A stretch of DNA of 64,000 bases from JAZKFT01 sp040386335. Lineage in GTDB: Bacteria > Bacteroidota > Bacteroidia > Chitinophagales > Chitinophagaceae. The translations under genes were made by a program, and so were the position numbers. The stretch spans positions 62,001 through 126,000 of the forward strand of contig JAZKFT010000035.1 of NCBI GenBank assembly GCA_040386335.1, read 5' to 3'. The notes under the pieces are model-generated. The model saw nothing but the letters and a program-made list of their open reading frames with translations, did not search any database and had not been told where the DNA came from. This document shows positions 17,328 through 26,607 of the stretch, piece by piece. Every line of letters begins with the position of its first letter. Within the stretch, counting starts at the first letter, position 1.

Positions 17328-17361
17328 CAGAAACTCCATTTTTTTAAAAATGGAGTTTCTG
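17328..17361. terminator. Perfect 16-bp inverted repeat after lptD-like gene
   Basis: CAGAAACTCCATTTTT, a two-base loop and its exact complement. It lies 18 bases past the stop of the LptD-like gene and upstream of the cys promoter. There is no clear U run after the stem, but its T/A-rich apex and position suit a bidirectional boundary hairpin. Confidence 0.5.
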
Positions 17362-17379
17362 TCGGAGTGTTATTCACAA

Positions 17380-20133
17380 CTACAATATCGTTTGGAAAGT
17401 CCTGGTCCTGTTGATTTTTAAATCCCTGAGGATGCCGCTTTTGGGATTGAAGCTGATATTAAAAGAAGGATATAAACCAACCGGAGTTACGTTAATAGAC
17501 AGTTGCCAGCAGTGCATTTCCCGGCTAATGAACATAGAGAATTGTTCGATGCTAAACTTGCGTGCATCTATATACCCCGATCCGCCCAGTTTCCACTTGG
17601 GCGAGAGGCTAAAATCGCCATTAACGTTTAAGTTGGCGGTGGTAACAGAGGTAAAGCCGCTATAATCCGGTTTTGGCTGCTTGGAAATATTGAGGCTAAA
17701 AGAAAGACTCACTGTCCATGGAACATCGAAATCAGTGAATTCGGCCGGGTGATTGCGAATGTATTCCTGCTGCTGGTAGTCTTCTTCGGGGTTGTAGTAG
17801 TCGCTATCTTTACGTGCCTCTTCTTCCTCTTTTTTCTTATCGTCTTTCTTTTTGCTGGCCAGGCTGGTGCTCATGCTAAGGCTCAGGTTGTTAATGTTCC
17901 CGAGTTTAAATTTATCGCCGGCCCAGGCGTATTTGCGGGTACGCTGGCCATATTTGTTTTGTTCGTAAGGTACCAATGACGTGCTGGCAGTGATGCTTAT
18001 TTTATCGAACAGAGTGGTACCCATATACATCGAAATATCGCTAAGCTGGCAAGTATCGCCCTGGGCAAAAAAGTTATAACCGCTATTGATGGAGATATTG
18101 TCGATAAGCCTGATCTTTTTGGTGGCCTTGCCGCTACTGTCAGTCTTGTCTTTCACCTTGGCTTCCACCTGCTGGTTAATGCCAAAACTCATACCACCAA
18201 AGGGCCCCGGGGCAAATCCGGCCCCTCCGGTAATGGAATTAAAGCTGAGCTTGTTTCCAAGTGTGTCTATCTGCGATTCATAGTAAAATTTCCTTGAAAG
18301 GTCTGGCGTATAGTTGAGGCTCACATTGGGCCTGATGGTATGCCGGATGGCAACCAAATCTCCTTTCTTAAAGTTGAATGTTCCGAAAATGCCCGTTTGT
18401 AAGCCCAGCGATGCACTGGCCTGCCGTTGGGCAAAAAAGCCACGAACCTGCAGGGTATCTACTTTTTTCCTAACCTGGTTCCAGCTCATCAGAATTTTTT
18501 GACCAAACCATCTTTCACTGTACGAAATGCCTGGTGATACCTGGAACACGCCCATTGAAGGAAGTGCCAAAGTAATGGGAATAGAATGGGTAGCGCCCCA
18601 TTGGGTGGTATCCAGCACGTATTTAAAAAATGATTTACCACGCGTTTGCGGATAATTTACGGTGTCGTAAAAAGCAAACTGGTTCTGGATCTGTCCGCTA
18701 TAGGAAATACCAAATTTCTCATACCATTTTTCTTCGCCAATCCGCTCTTCTTTCTTGAACGGGAAAAAAGTGGTGGCGTTAAAATTGATATTGGGAAGAC
18801 TAATATTATAGAGGTGAAGGTTATTGTTTTGGCTATGCGTGCCGCTCACCTGCAAATTGTATTTACCCTGGCTCCAGGTTTTGGAATATTGAATGGCCGA
18901 GGTGAGGGTATTATTGTAATTGAGTACAGGGTTATTAGCCACATTCTGGTTAAACTTGGAACTGCTGATATTTACGTTGGCCCCAAAAGTGACGCCTGGC
19001 CTTGCTTTGCTGTCCATACTATGATTCCAGCCGAGGCTATAGGTATTGCCGGTATAGTAATCCGGGTCGCCCTTAAAATTGAGTTTGGTGTGCTGGTAGG
19101 TAATGTTAAGGCCGCCGCTGTACCTGTAGCGTTTTCGGTAAGAAGGAACCACGTTTACCATATGGCCACCATAACTGTAAATATTCGTTCGTACAGTCAC
19201 GTCCAGCCTTTCACTTAATACTTTATAATAGCCCAATCCTTCCAGGCCGTAACCAAAGTTTTGCGTAGCCGAAAAGGAAGGTGCCAAAAAACCGCTATGC
19301 CTGCCCTGGCTTAAAGGAAAAATACCAAAGGGAAGACCAACGGGAATCGGAATGCCTTCCACTTCAGGATAAGTGAGGCCGCTGTATGCCCACTTGTTGG
19401 TAATGAGTTTCATTTTTTTAGTGCGGAAAGCAAAGTGCGGCGTATCAAGATTGCAAGTGGTGAAACGTCCATTTGAGGCAAAATAGGTGTTTTCAGAAAC
19501 CTTTTTGATGACGGCAGCGTACACATACATCTCACCTTGTTTGGTCAGTGTTTTTTTGGTAAGTCCTTTTTGTGATTTCAGGTTGTAAAAAACAGAATCC
19601 ATTTGCGATGTCATCTCCCCATCTATCATTACCGGGCTGCCAATGGTAAAACCTGAGGAATCTTTGACGCCATATGCTTTTGCTACCTGGTGCTGGTTGT
19701 CTATTTCTATAACCGCAGCGGTAATATCCAAGGTTTGGTATTTCGCATTCGCCTTGCCATACAGGAAAAACTTTTTGCCGGGTATATCCAATACGCCACT
19801 GTCTTCAGCGCTGTAATTAATAGGTGCTTCCAGGCTGTCCTTGCTGAGGTTATCGAGGCTGAATGTATCCACAACCACAATGGGGGTATCCGTTTTCCTG
19901 ATGCTGTCTGTAAAATTTTTGATGGGAATTTGAACGGTGCTGTCAACCGTTTTTTTCTTTGGAATTGTATCTTTAACCGGAGGTTTGGGCAGAACTTTTT
20001 TTGTTAAAGGCTTTTTAAAATTCTTTTTTTGCCTTGGCTGTGCGACCATAACCAACGTTATTATCAGAACGGATAAAACAAGCCCTGCCCGTGCAAGCTG
20101 TTTTGCCCTATTTTTACGTTGATTGATTCTCAT
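17380..20133 (-). CDS. LptD-like outer-membrane LPS assembly protein
   Basis: A 917-residue protein. The frame is open to 20268, but the ATG at 20133 starts a membrane or signal segment (GLVLSVLIITLVMVAQ), so I use it. A Pro/Lys-rich linker (KKPLTKKVLPKPP) follows, then an OstA-like periplasmic domain (about 130-290: YQTLDITAAVIEIDNQ, GEMTSQMDSVFYNLK), then a large beta-barrel of alternating aromatic strands to the end. This is the Bacteroidota form of LptD, which inserts LPS or lipooligosaccharide in the outer leaflet. It is divergent from the amidase gene over 67 bases. The OstA/LptA-like protein is encoded separately at 39.5 kb. Confidence 0.82.
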   Translation of the reverse strand: MRINQRKNRAKQLARAGLVLSVLIITLVMVAQPRQKKNFKKPLTKKVLPKPPVKDTIPKKKTVDSTVQIPIKNFTDSIRKTDTPIVVVDTFSLDNLSKDSLEAPINYSAEDSGVLDIPGKKFFLYGKANAKYQTLDITAAVIEIDNQHQVAKAYGVKDSSGFTIGSPVMIDGEMTSQMDSVFYNLKSQKGLTKKTLTKQGEMYVYAAVIKKVSENTYFASNGRFTTCNLDTPHFAFRTKKMKLITNKWAYSGLTYPEVEGIPIPVGLPFGIFPLSQGRHSGFLAPSFSATQNFGYGLEGLGYYKVLSERLDVTVRTNIYSYGGHMVNVVPSYRKRYRYSGGLNITYQHTKLNFKGDPDYYTGNTYSLGWNHSMDSKARPGVTFGANVNISSSKFNQNVANNPVLNYNNTLTSAIQYSKTWSQGKYNLQVSGTHSQNNNLHLYNISLPNINFNATTFFPFKKEERIGEEKWYEKFGISYSGQIQNQFAFYDTVNYPQTRGKSFFKYVLDTTQWGATHSIPITLALPSMGVFQVSPGISYSERWFGQKILMSWNQVRKKVDTLQVRGFFAQRQASASLGLQTGIFGTFNFKKGDLVAIRHTIRPNVSLNYTPDLSRKFYYESQIDTLGNKLSFNSITGGAGFAPGPFGGMSFGINQQVEAKVKDKTDSSGKATKKIRLIDNISINSGYNFFAQGDTCQLSDISMYMGTTLFDKISITASTSLVPYEQNKYGQRTRKYAWAGDKFKLGNINNLSLSMSTSLASKKKDDKKKEEEEARKDSDYYNPEEDYQQQEYIRNHPAEFTDFDVPWTVSLSFSLNISKQPKPDYSGFTSVTTANLNVNGDFSLSPKWKLGGSGYIDARKFSIEQFSMFISREMHCWQLSINVTPVGLYPSFNISFNPKSGILRDLKINRTRTFQTIL

Positions 20134-20200
20134 AAAGGCTTCAAAAGTAACGTGAATGATATAACCCACTACTCTTGAATCGTTAAAAAGTGAAAGACGG

Positions 20201-21181
20201 ATGTTAAAACGACCCCTAATCCTTAAGTTGAGCGTTGCGCTTGTTGTGATGTGTTGTGCTGTTGGCACCTATGCACAAAAGCCCCCTTTGCAAACTATTA
20301 TTCTCGATCCGGGCCATGGTGGTTTAGATCCCGGTGCCGGCGGACAGTATAGTACGGAAGCCCAGTGTGCATTGGCTATCAGCTTTAAGATACGCGACCT
20401 CCTGGCCCAGGAAATGCCCGATGTAAAAGTGCTGATGACCCGGGAGAAAGATGAATTGCCCGGCGGTAGCCGTAGCAAAGATGCTGCCCTTAAATACAGG
20501 GCAAATTTTGCCAATGAAAATAAAGGCGATCTTTTTTTATGCATACACCTTAACTCGGCTAATGTGAGATATGGCCGGCGTTTAGAAGGTTATCGCACCG
20601 AAACCTATTTTGTGTATACCGGTAAGGGTAAAAGGAAAAAGAAAATTTCCAAAACAAGGGAAGTGCCTATTTATACCAAATACAGGCTGCCACACGAGCA
20701 GCAGGCACACGGTACCGAAACCTATATATGGGCAGCCAATAAAGGAACTTTTAAACAAGGCGCAGTAACGGCCACGGAAGAAAGGGCTGCTGGTGAAGGA
20801 ATGGAGTCTGATTCAGCTTTCCAGGCAGAGATAAATTCTGTAGAATATAAAATCAGGATGGGCCAGTACACCAAATATTTTTTTAGGAAAAGCTATAACC
20901 TTGCAACTTTTTGTGAGGAAGAATTTATTAAGGCGGGCCGTTTTAGCCGTGGCGTAATGCAGCGCAATGAGAAGGGCATTTGGGTACTGCAGGCGACGGG
21001 CATGCCTAGTATTTTGGTAGAAACAGGTTTTATTAGCGATAAAGATGAAGAAGATTATCTGAACAGCGAAAAAGGGCAGGCAGAAGTGGCCGCCAATGTG
21101 GTTACGGCGGTGAAACGGTATAAAGAACTATTGGAATCAAATATGAAGAATGCCGTTGCGGTACCGGTTGGCAGCCAGTAA
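20201..21181 (+). CDS. N-acetylmuramoyl-L-alanine amidase, AmiC type
   Basis: A 326-residue secreted zinc amidase (Amidase_3) that removes stem peptides from peptidoglycan during cell separation. Signal peptide 1-25 (ends TYAQ). Zinc ligands and catalytic residues are visible: H39 in ILDPGHGG, E53 in the YSTEAQ segment, the His in CIHLNSAN, and the Glu in ILVETGFISD near the end. A basic insertion (GKGKRKKKISK, near 145) interrupts the domain, as often seen in Bacteroidota homologues. It diverges from the LptD-like gene and ends at a strong terminator. Confidence 0.92.
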   Translation: MLKRPLILKLSVALVVMCCAVGTYAQKPPLQTIILDPGHGGLDPGAGGQYSTEAQCALAISFKIRDLLAQEMPDVKVLMTREKDELPGGSRSKDAALKYRANFANENKGDLFLCIHLNSANVRYGRRLEGYRTETYFVYTGKGKRKKKISKTREVPIYTKYRLPHEQQAHGTETYIWAANKGTFKQGAVTATEERAAGEGMESDSAFQAEINSVEYKIRMGQYTKYFFRKSYNLATFCEEEFIKAGRFSRGVMQRNEKGIWVLQATGMPSILVETGFISDKDEEDYLNSEKGQAEVAANVVTAVKRYKELLESNMKNAVAVPVGSQ

Positions 21182-21206
21182 AAACGAACTTTTTAAAAGA
21201 GTTTTA

Positions 21207-21240
21207 AGATCCCCGCAACGAAACTGCGGGGATCTTTTAG
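21207..21240 (+). terminator. Terminator after the amidase gene
   Basis: AAGATCCCCGCA and TGCGGGGATCTT form a perfect 12-bp stem with a 7-base loop, followed by TTAGTTTT. It lies 26 bases after the stop. Confidence 0.85.
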
Positions 21241-21307
21241 TTTTAATCAGGGATAGCAAGTTAAATGCAATTGAGTAGCCTTATAAAGAAGTAAAGCTGC
21301 CCAACCC

Positions 21308-21342
21308 ACTAATAAACCAATCAACTAATCAACCAATCCACC
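21308..21342. repeat. Octad tract upstream of accA
   Basis: AACCAATC AACTAATC AACCAATC in 8-base phase within the 180-base spacer between the amidase terminator and accA. Confidence 0.65.
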
Positions 21343-21422
21343 TCTCAAACGAAAACATCTCTTATTTTTACAGCCCTACCTACGCCCCACACCTCATTAC
21401 CGATGATTAAATAACCAGCGCT

Positions 21423-22403
21423 ATGCCACAATATCCTAACAGGCAATTCCTCCAATTTGAAACGCCTATTAAAGAATTGTACGAACAAATAGAGACCACT
21501 AAGAAGATGGCTGAAAAAAGCCATAAAGTGGATTATACCCAGATACTGCAGCAGCTAGAGCTTAATATACTTGATAAACGGAAAGAGATCACTGAACAGC
21601 TCACCAGCTGGCAAAAAGTACAGTTGAGCCGCCATCCCGACAGGCCCTACACCTTGAAGTATATAGATAAAATGTGTACCGATTTTGTAGAGCTTCATGG
21701 CGACCGCAATGTAAAGGACGATGCAGCCATGGTAGGTGGTTTTGCAAAACTGGGTGGTGAAACGGTGATGATACTGGGTCAGCAAAAAGGCATCAATACC
21801 AAAATGCGGCAGATGCGCAATTTTGGTATGGCCAATCCCGAGGGCTATCGTAAAGCATTACGACTGATGCGGCTGGCGGAGAAATTTGACAAGCCAATTG
21901 TTACCCTGATTGATACGCCGGGCGCTTATCCCGGTATGGAAGCTGAAGAACGTGGGCAAGGTGAGGCCATTGCAAGGAATATTTACGAAATGATGCGGCT
22001 GAAAGTGCCCGTGATCTGTGTCATCATTGGCGAAGGAGCCAGCGGAGGTGCGTTGGGTATCGGCGTTGGAGACAAGGTGCTGATGCTTCAGAATAGCTGG
22101 TATACGGTTATTTCACCGGAGAACTGCAGCTCTATTTTATGGCGTAGCTGGGATATGAAGGAAAAGGCAGCAGAAGAGTTAAAACTAACGCCGGAAAAAA
22201 TGCTGGGCTTTGGTTTGGTAGACGGTATTGTACCCGAGCCACTTGGCGGCGCCCATTGGGATTACGATGAAGCCGCTGAAAACCTCAAAGCAGTACTCAT
22301 ACCATTGATAAAACAGTTACAACAAATTCCCGCCGAAGAAAGGGTAAAGCAACGTATAGAAAAGTTCAGCAAAATGGGACATTGGGACGAGGTGGAGGCG
22401 TAA
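21423..22403 (+). CDS. accA: Acetyl-CoA carboxylase carboxyltransferase subunit alpha
   Basis: A 326-residue subunit that, with AccD, moves the carboxyl group from biotin to acetyl-CoA to make malonyl-CoA. An N-terminal helical segment (1-60) precedes the crotonase fold. GELHGDR-type FVELHGDRNVKDDAA, the TLIDTPGAYPGMEAEERGQG segment and IIGEGASGGALGIGVGD (oxyanion region) are all present. The length matches E. coli AccA (319). accD is not in the window, as is usual where acc genes are dispersed. The stop codon begins a heptad tract. Confidence 0.96.
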   Translation: MPQYPNRQFLQFETPIKELYEQIETTKKMAEKSHKVDYTQILQQLELNILDKRKEITEQLTSWQKVQLSRHPDRPYTLKYIDKMCTDFVELHGDRNVKDDAAMVGGFAKLGGETVMILGQQKGINTKMRQMRNFGMANPEGYRKALRLMRLAEKFDKPIVTLIDTPGAYPGMEAEERGQGEAIARNIYEMMRLKVPVICVIIGEGASGGALGIGVGDKVLMLQNSWYTVISPENCSSILWRSWDMKEKAAEELKLTPEKMLGFGLVDGIVPEPLGGAHWDYDEAAENLKAVLIPLIKQLQQIPAEERVKQRIEKFSKMGHWDEVEA

Positions 22404-22489
22404 GGTAGAAGGTAGAAGGCATAAGGTTGAAGGCATAAGTTGGAAGGAATAAGGTAGAAGGCATAAGTTGGAAGGGATAAGGTAAAATA
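22395..22489. repeat. AAGGTAG heptad tract at accA stop
   Basis: About thirteen 7-base units beginning in the last codons of accA: AAGGTAG AAGGTAG AAGGCAT AAGGTTG AAGGCAT AAGTTGG AAGGAAT and so on. It is the longest tract here. Confidence 0.85.
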
Positions 22490-22540
22490 GACAATGGCGC
22501 GGGTTTTCCTTACACCCTTTGCCCTAAGCCTTTAACCAAT

Positions 22541-22576
22541 TCAAAAATCATAAATCAAAAATCATAAATCAAAACG
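22541..22576. repeat. AAATCNN heptads before dapA
   Basis: AAATCAT AAATCAA AAATCAT AAATCAA in 7-base phase, ending two bases before the dapA ATG. Confidence 0.7.
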
Positions 22577-23446
22577 ATGGTTAGTTTAGCAGGTGTGGGT
22601 GTGGCTTTGATCACGCCGTTTAAAGAAGATCTTTCAGTGGACTATGATGCACTGGATAGGGTGATCGATTATGTAATGAATGGTAAGGTAAATTATATTG
22701 TTACGTTAGGTACGACCGGCGAAACTGCTACGCTTACTGAAGAAGAAAAATTAGCGATACTAAACTTTACCTACGATAAAGTAAACGGTCGTGTTCCAAT
22801 AGTAGTGGGCATTGGCGGTAACAATACTGCCGAAGTGATTGAGACCATTAAGACGTGGCCTTTGGAAAAAGCCGCGGCTATTTTAAGTGTTAGCCCATAC
22901 TACAATAAGCCCTCGCAGGAAGGTATTTACCAGCATTACGCGGCTATAGCCAAAAGCACGGAGAAGAACATTATTCTCTACAATGTGCCTGGCAGAACTT
23001 CCAGCAACATCACTGCTGATACTACTATCCGGCTGGCCAACGATTTTAAAAATATCATTGGTACAAAAGAAGCCAGTGGCAATATGGTGCAGTGCATGCA
23101 CCTGGTAAAAAACAGGCCTGCCGGTTTCCTGCTGATCAGTGGCGATGATCATATCACGCTTCCCCTGGTAGCATGTGGTTTTGATGGTGTTATCAGTGTA
23201 GCAGCCAACTGCTTCGCTGCAGAGTTCTGCATGTTGGTACATCGTGCACTGGATGGCAATTGGGAAAAAGCCAGGGAAATCCAAAGCAAATTGTTGGTGG
23301 GTATTGACTTGTTATTTGCAGAAAATAACCCGGCCGGTGTAAAAGCTTTCATGGCTGAAATGAAGTTGATAGAAAATGTGCTAAGGCTGCCGTTGGTGCC
23401 ATTGAGTGAGGGTTTGCATGAGCAGGTGAAGGAATTTGCGGGGTAG
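22577..23446 (+). CDS. dapA: 4-hydroxy-tetrahydrodipicolinate synthase
   Basis: A 289-residue TIM-barrel class I aldolase that condenses pyruvate with aspartate semialdehyde, the first step to lysine and meso-diaminopimelate. K164 (IIGTKEASG) forms the Schiff base. TLGTTGET (43-50) and Y135 in YNVPGR are the catalytic triad region, and SPYYNKPSQEGIYQHY is conserved. The length is normal (E. coli, 292). It stands alone between two repeat-rich spacers. Confidence 0.96.
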   Translation: MVSLAGVGVALITPFKEDLSVDYDALDRVIDYVMNGKVNYIVTLGTTGETATLTEEEKLAILNFTYDKVNGRVPIVVGIGGNNTAEVIETIKTWPLEKAAAILSVSPYYNKPSQEGIYQHYAAIAKSTEKNIILYNVPGRTSSNITADTTIRLANDFKNIIGTKEASGNMVQCMHLVKNRPAGFLLISGDDHITLPLVACGFDGVISVAANCFAAEFCMLVHRALDGNWEKAREIQSKLLVGIDLLFAENNPAGVKAFMAEMKLIENVLRLPLVPLSEGLHEQVKEFAG

Positions 23447-23499
23447 AGAAAACACCGACTGCGGGTTGATATTAAGTGGGAATCACATGTTATAAGGAC

Positions 23500-23697
23500 C
23501 GTCATTGGCAGGGTTCTTACCCGTGGCAATCCCCAGCTATTAGTTGTGCGGATATTTGTTTATTTCAACCAGACCCACGAATTGCTGGGGATTGCCACGT
23601 CGGGCAAGAACCCGATCTCGCAATACCGGGCGCCGACAAATTCATGGGGATTGCCTCGTCGGGCAATCCCGAAAAAATCGGGACTCGCAATGACAGC
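23500..23697. repeat. Composite palindromic interspersed repeat
   Basis: A left arm CGTCATTGGCAGGGTTC (23500-23539) is the inverted relative of TTGCTGGGGATTGCCACG (23582-23624). A third related arm (23644-23697) contains the TCCCGA-N5-TCGGGA hairpin and ends CTCGCAATGACAGC. It matches the element at 9146-9270. It reads through in frame into the next gene and creates a false N-terminus there. Confidence 0.72.
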
Positions 23698-23713
23698 AAA
23701 CTATTACTATTGC

Positions 23714-24847
23714 ATGCTACAAAAACGATTACTTCTGATTGCTTTTCTTTGCTATGGCGCCACTCTGGCAGCGCAAATCAAAGTCACCATAATCGTCGAT
23801 AAACTCCCCGCATTTCAGAACTCAGATCCTGTTTATGTCGCCGGTAATTTCAATAGCTGGAACCCATCCGACAATAGTTTTAAATTAAAACAACAGCCGG
23901 GTGGAGAATGGCAGTCTGTCATCAATTCACAGAAAGACAATATCCTCGAATTTAAATTTACACGCGGTGCCTGGACCAAAGTGGAATGCACAGCAGAAGG
24001 AAAAGATCTTGGCAACCATTCTCTGAAAGTAGCCGGTGACACAACCTTGCGTTATACGATCGGTGGCTGGCAGGACGCGTTTGCACCAAAATCGAAACGG
24101 CATACAGCTTCCGCACAGGTGCAGGTGATGGATTCCGCATTTAAGTTAAAAGCATTGGGCCGGGACAGAAGAATTTGGATCTACCTGCCAAAAGATTATG
24201 CCACCAGCAAAAAGCGTTACCCGGTGTTGTATATGCACGATGGCCAAAACCTCTTTGATGAATTTACCGCTGGTTATGGCGAATGGGGTGTGGATGAATT
24301 ACTCGACGCCTATTTTGACGAGACTAAAAAAAGCTGCATTGTTATCGGGATAGACAATGGCACTAAACGCATGACGGAGTACGATCCTTACGATAATGAG
24401 CGGTTTGGTAAAGGGGAAGGGAAGGCTTATGTGCAAAGCATTGTTGAAAGCTTGAAACCCTTTGTGGACAAGCGATACCGCACGATTAAAGACGCTTCCA
24501 ATACGTGGATAGCGGGTAGCAGCATGGGTGGTATCATCAGCCAGTGGGCGGTGATGGCATACCCGAAAGTGTTTGGCAAAGCGGGAATTTTTTCACCGGC
24601 TTTTTGGGTGGCGCCTGCATTTAAAACTGACGTGTCCAGCATGATGAAAGGCTACGCCGGCGAACTATATTTCTATTCGGGTGAAAAAGAAAGCAAAACG
24701 ATGGTGCCAGATATGGATTCTGTGATGATGAAAGTAAAAGGGGTGTCTAAAGCGGCACTCATACGATCTGTAACCGCTGACGGCCAGCATAACGAACAGA
24801 ATTGGAACAGGGTTTTCCCGGAATTTATGAAGATGGTTTTTGAATGA
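23714..24847 (+). CDS. Secreted esterase with N-terminal carbohydrate-binding-like domain
   Basis: A 377-residue protein. The open frame starts at 23546, but those 56 residues come from the repeat element. The ATG at 23714 gives a signal peptide (MLQKRLLLIAFLCYGATLAA). Residues 22-120 resemble a CBM20/48 early-set domain (VYVAGNFNSWNPSDNSF, GEWQSVI). Residues 140-377 are an alpha/beta hydrolase of the esterase D/Fes type with RRIWIYLPKDY, YMHDGQNLFDE and nucleophile S270 in GSSMGG; the acid and base are likely in the final third (DGQHNEQNW). Substrates in this family include acylated sugars, feruloyl esters and siderophores, so none can be assigned. Confidence 0.83.
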   Translation: MLQKRLLLIAFLCYGATLAAQIKVTIIVDKLPAFQNSDPVYVAGNFNSWNPSDNSFKLKQQPGGEWQSVINSQKDNILEFKFTRGAWTKVECTAEGKDLGNHSLKVAGDTTLRYTIGGWQDAFAPKSKRHTASAQVQVMDSAFKLKALGRDRRIWIYLPKDYATSKKRYPVLYMHDGQNLFDEFTAGYGEWGVDELLDAYFDETKKSCIVIGIDNGTKRMTEYDPYDNERFGKGEGKAYVQSIVESLKPFVDKRYRTIKDASNTWIAGSSMGGIISQWAVMAYPKVFGKAGIFSPAFWVAPAFKTDVSSMMKGYAGELYFYSGEKESKTMVPDMDSVMMKVKGVSKAALIRSVTADGQHNEQNWNRVFPEFMKMVFE

Positions 24848-24862
24848 GTAAATAACCAGGAT

Positions 24863-25318
24863 CTATTTACAATCTGATCGCTTTAAGGTGACATTGTAGT
24901 CAAATTTTAGAGCAGATTTATTTTTGAAAACTGTTTTACCCGATTGGTCTTCTATTTCTCCATACCCTTCGATCCAACCGCCATCATTTTTTAGGAAGGC
25001 AACTTGTCTGACTGAATTTACGCCTTCCGACATAAAGCTGTAATCAGCAAACAACGTGTCACCCTTCATTTCGCCCTGGATAGTTCCCTTGTTTTTGTCT
25101 TTTTGATACCAGGCATATTCAAGGCTACCAGTAACGATGTTTTCCTTAACAGTAATCCGCATTGATACATTATTACTGTCTTTCGAATATGTATAACAGG
25201 CTTCAGGTGGCGTTAGGTTAGTGGCCACTACAGTTGGTTCATCGTTTTGCTTTGTTTCGCCGTCACAAGACACAAGAACGGTAACGCTAAAAGCGAGAAG
25301 AATCATGAAGATTTTCAT
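24863..25318 (-). CDS. Small lipoprotein of unknown function
   Basis: A 151-residue protein. A signal sequence with a lipobox (VLVSC, Cys18) indicates a lipid anchor. The rest has a lipocalin-like pattern of short strands with many charged residues (GSLEYAWYQKDKNKGTIQGEMKGDTLFADYSF) and two further cysteines (C41 and the C near the end) that could pair. I do not recognise a named family. It converges with the esterase gene, with only 15 bases between stop codons. Confidence 0.7.
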   Translation of the reverse strand: MKIFMILLAFSVTVLVSCDGETKQNDEPTVVATNLTPPEACYTYSKDSNNVSMRITVKENIVTGSLEYAWYQKDKNKGTIQGEMKGDTLFADYSFMSEGVNSVRQVAFLKNDGGWIEGYGEIEDQSGKTVFKNKSALKFDYNVTLKRSDCK

Positions 25319-25429
25319 TTTCGGGATGTTTGAGTTTCATTCTTATCATATATCGCTCCAGAAAATAAATTACCAACGGGAATGATGGCAACCCTAAGCT
25401 TAATGGTAACTTCTGAATTATAAATCTTC

Positions 25430-26563
25430 TTATCCAGGCAGGCAGGATAATAAACTGTCAATTTCCCCTGCATCATTGTACAGGTGTGGCGATACGCGAA
25501 TGGATGTTCCCCTGAAACTCACCACCACATTTTTTGATTTCAACCGGGCCTTAAATTCATTTACGTCCAGGCCATCAAGCGCGATGCTTACAATATGTCC
25601 AACAGTCTCGACCGTGTCATCCAAAGGCTTTATGTAGTTTTTATAATCAACAATTTTATCGGTTAATTTCTTTATTTCTGTTTGAATAAAACTGGCTCGC
25701 CATTCAATGATTTGCTCCAATCCTGCGATTGCCATGGGTGCGAGGTTTAGCTGCGGAAATTCACCCATATCGAATTTTCTGGCACCATTTCGATAAGCAT
25801 CAGTATAAAGCGTTAATGCCGTAAAATCGTCACTGTCTTTTCTTGTAGCCCAGCTGTATTCCAGTGGTTCTCCTTTTTCCTGCCATTGTTCAGAAACATA
25901 CATGTAACCCAAACCATAAGGTCCCAGCATCCATTTATATCCCACGGCAACTGCAAAATCAGGCCGGATGGCGTCGATATTGATGGGCAAAGCGCCCATT
26001 GATTGGCTGAGATCCAGCACCAGGTAAGCACCCGCAGTTTTTGCCGCATTGCTTATTTTCTGCAGGTCAATCCAGCTACCATCAATCCAATGACAATTGG
26101 GAATGGCGATGATACCAGTGTTTTCGCAGATCTTGTCTAATAGACTTTCGGTTAGTGTTTTCCCAGGCGATTTGCCCACCATAACCATCTGTAAATTCTT
26201 CTGTTGGGCCAGGTTTTCCCACACATAGTAATTGCTGGGAAATTGCTGTTCTAAGATCAGAATGTCTTTACCTGCTTTCGGAGAAAGATTTTTTGCCGCC
26301 ACCGCCAGGCCATAGCTGGCCGAAGGGATCAACGCCATATTATCATTGCTTGTTTGAAAAATGCTGGCGGCCAGCCCTCTTAATTTTTCTGCACCTGTAA
26401 ACCATTCTTTAGAAGCAAGCTTCCAGGGACTGGCCCTTGTTTGCATGGCCTGCAAACCTGCTTCCCGCACTGATTTCAACATGGGGGACATGTTGGCACA
26501 GTTGAGGTAGGTGAGGCCTTCTTCGAAGAGGAAGAGGTCTTTGGGATTCATTGGGGTAATCAT
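25430..26563 (-). CDS. Class V aminotransferase (cysteine desulfurase/kynureninase-like)
   Basis: A 377-residue PLP enzyme of fold type I. K210 in VGYKWMLGPYGLGYM is the PLP lysine and D184 (LVLDLSQSMG) contacts the pyridine nitrogen. YLNCANMSPM at the N-terminus and SVRVSPHLYN-type FRGTSIRVSPHLYND near the end are typical of class V. It lacks an obvious mobile-loop cysteine, so sulfur transfer is doubtful, and the substrate cannot be given. The ATG at 26563 or the one four codons later could be the start. Confidence 0.85.
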   Translation of the reverse strand: MITPMNPKDLFLFEEGLTYLNCANMSPMLKSVREAGLQAMQTRASPWKLASKEWFTGAEKLRGLAASIFQTSNDNMALIPSASYGLAVAAKNLSPKAGKDILILEQQFPSNYYVWENLAQQKNLQMVMVGKSPGKTLTESLLDKICENTGIIAIPNCHWIDGSWIDLQKISNAAKTAGAYLVLDLSQSMGALPINIDAIRPDFAVAVGYKWMLGPYGLGYMYVSEQWQEKGEPLEYSWATRKDSDDFTALTLYTDAYRNGARKFDMGEFPQLNLAPMAIAGLEQIIEWRASFIQTEIKKLTDKIVDYKNYIKPLDDTVETVGHIVSIALDGLDVNEFKARLKSKNVVVSFRGTSIRVSPHLYNDAGEIDSLLSCLPG

Positions 26564-26607
26564 GCCGAAAAGTTAGAAGTGTGTTAGCCGGCATTCAGGA
26601 AAAATAC

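Noticed and set aside
23546..23713. N-terminal extension of the esterase frame
   Set aside because: The 56 residues are encoded by the palindromic repeat, and a normal signal peptide begins at 23714.
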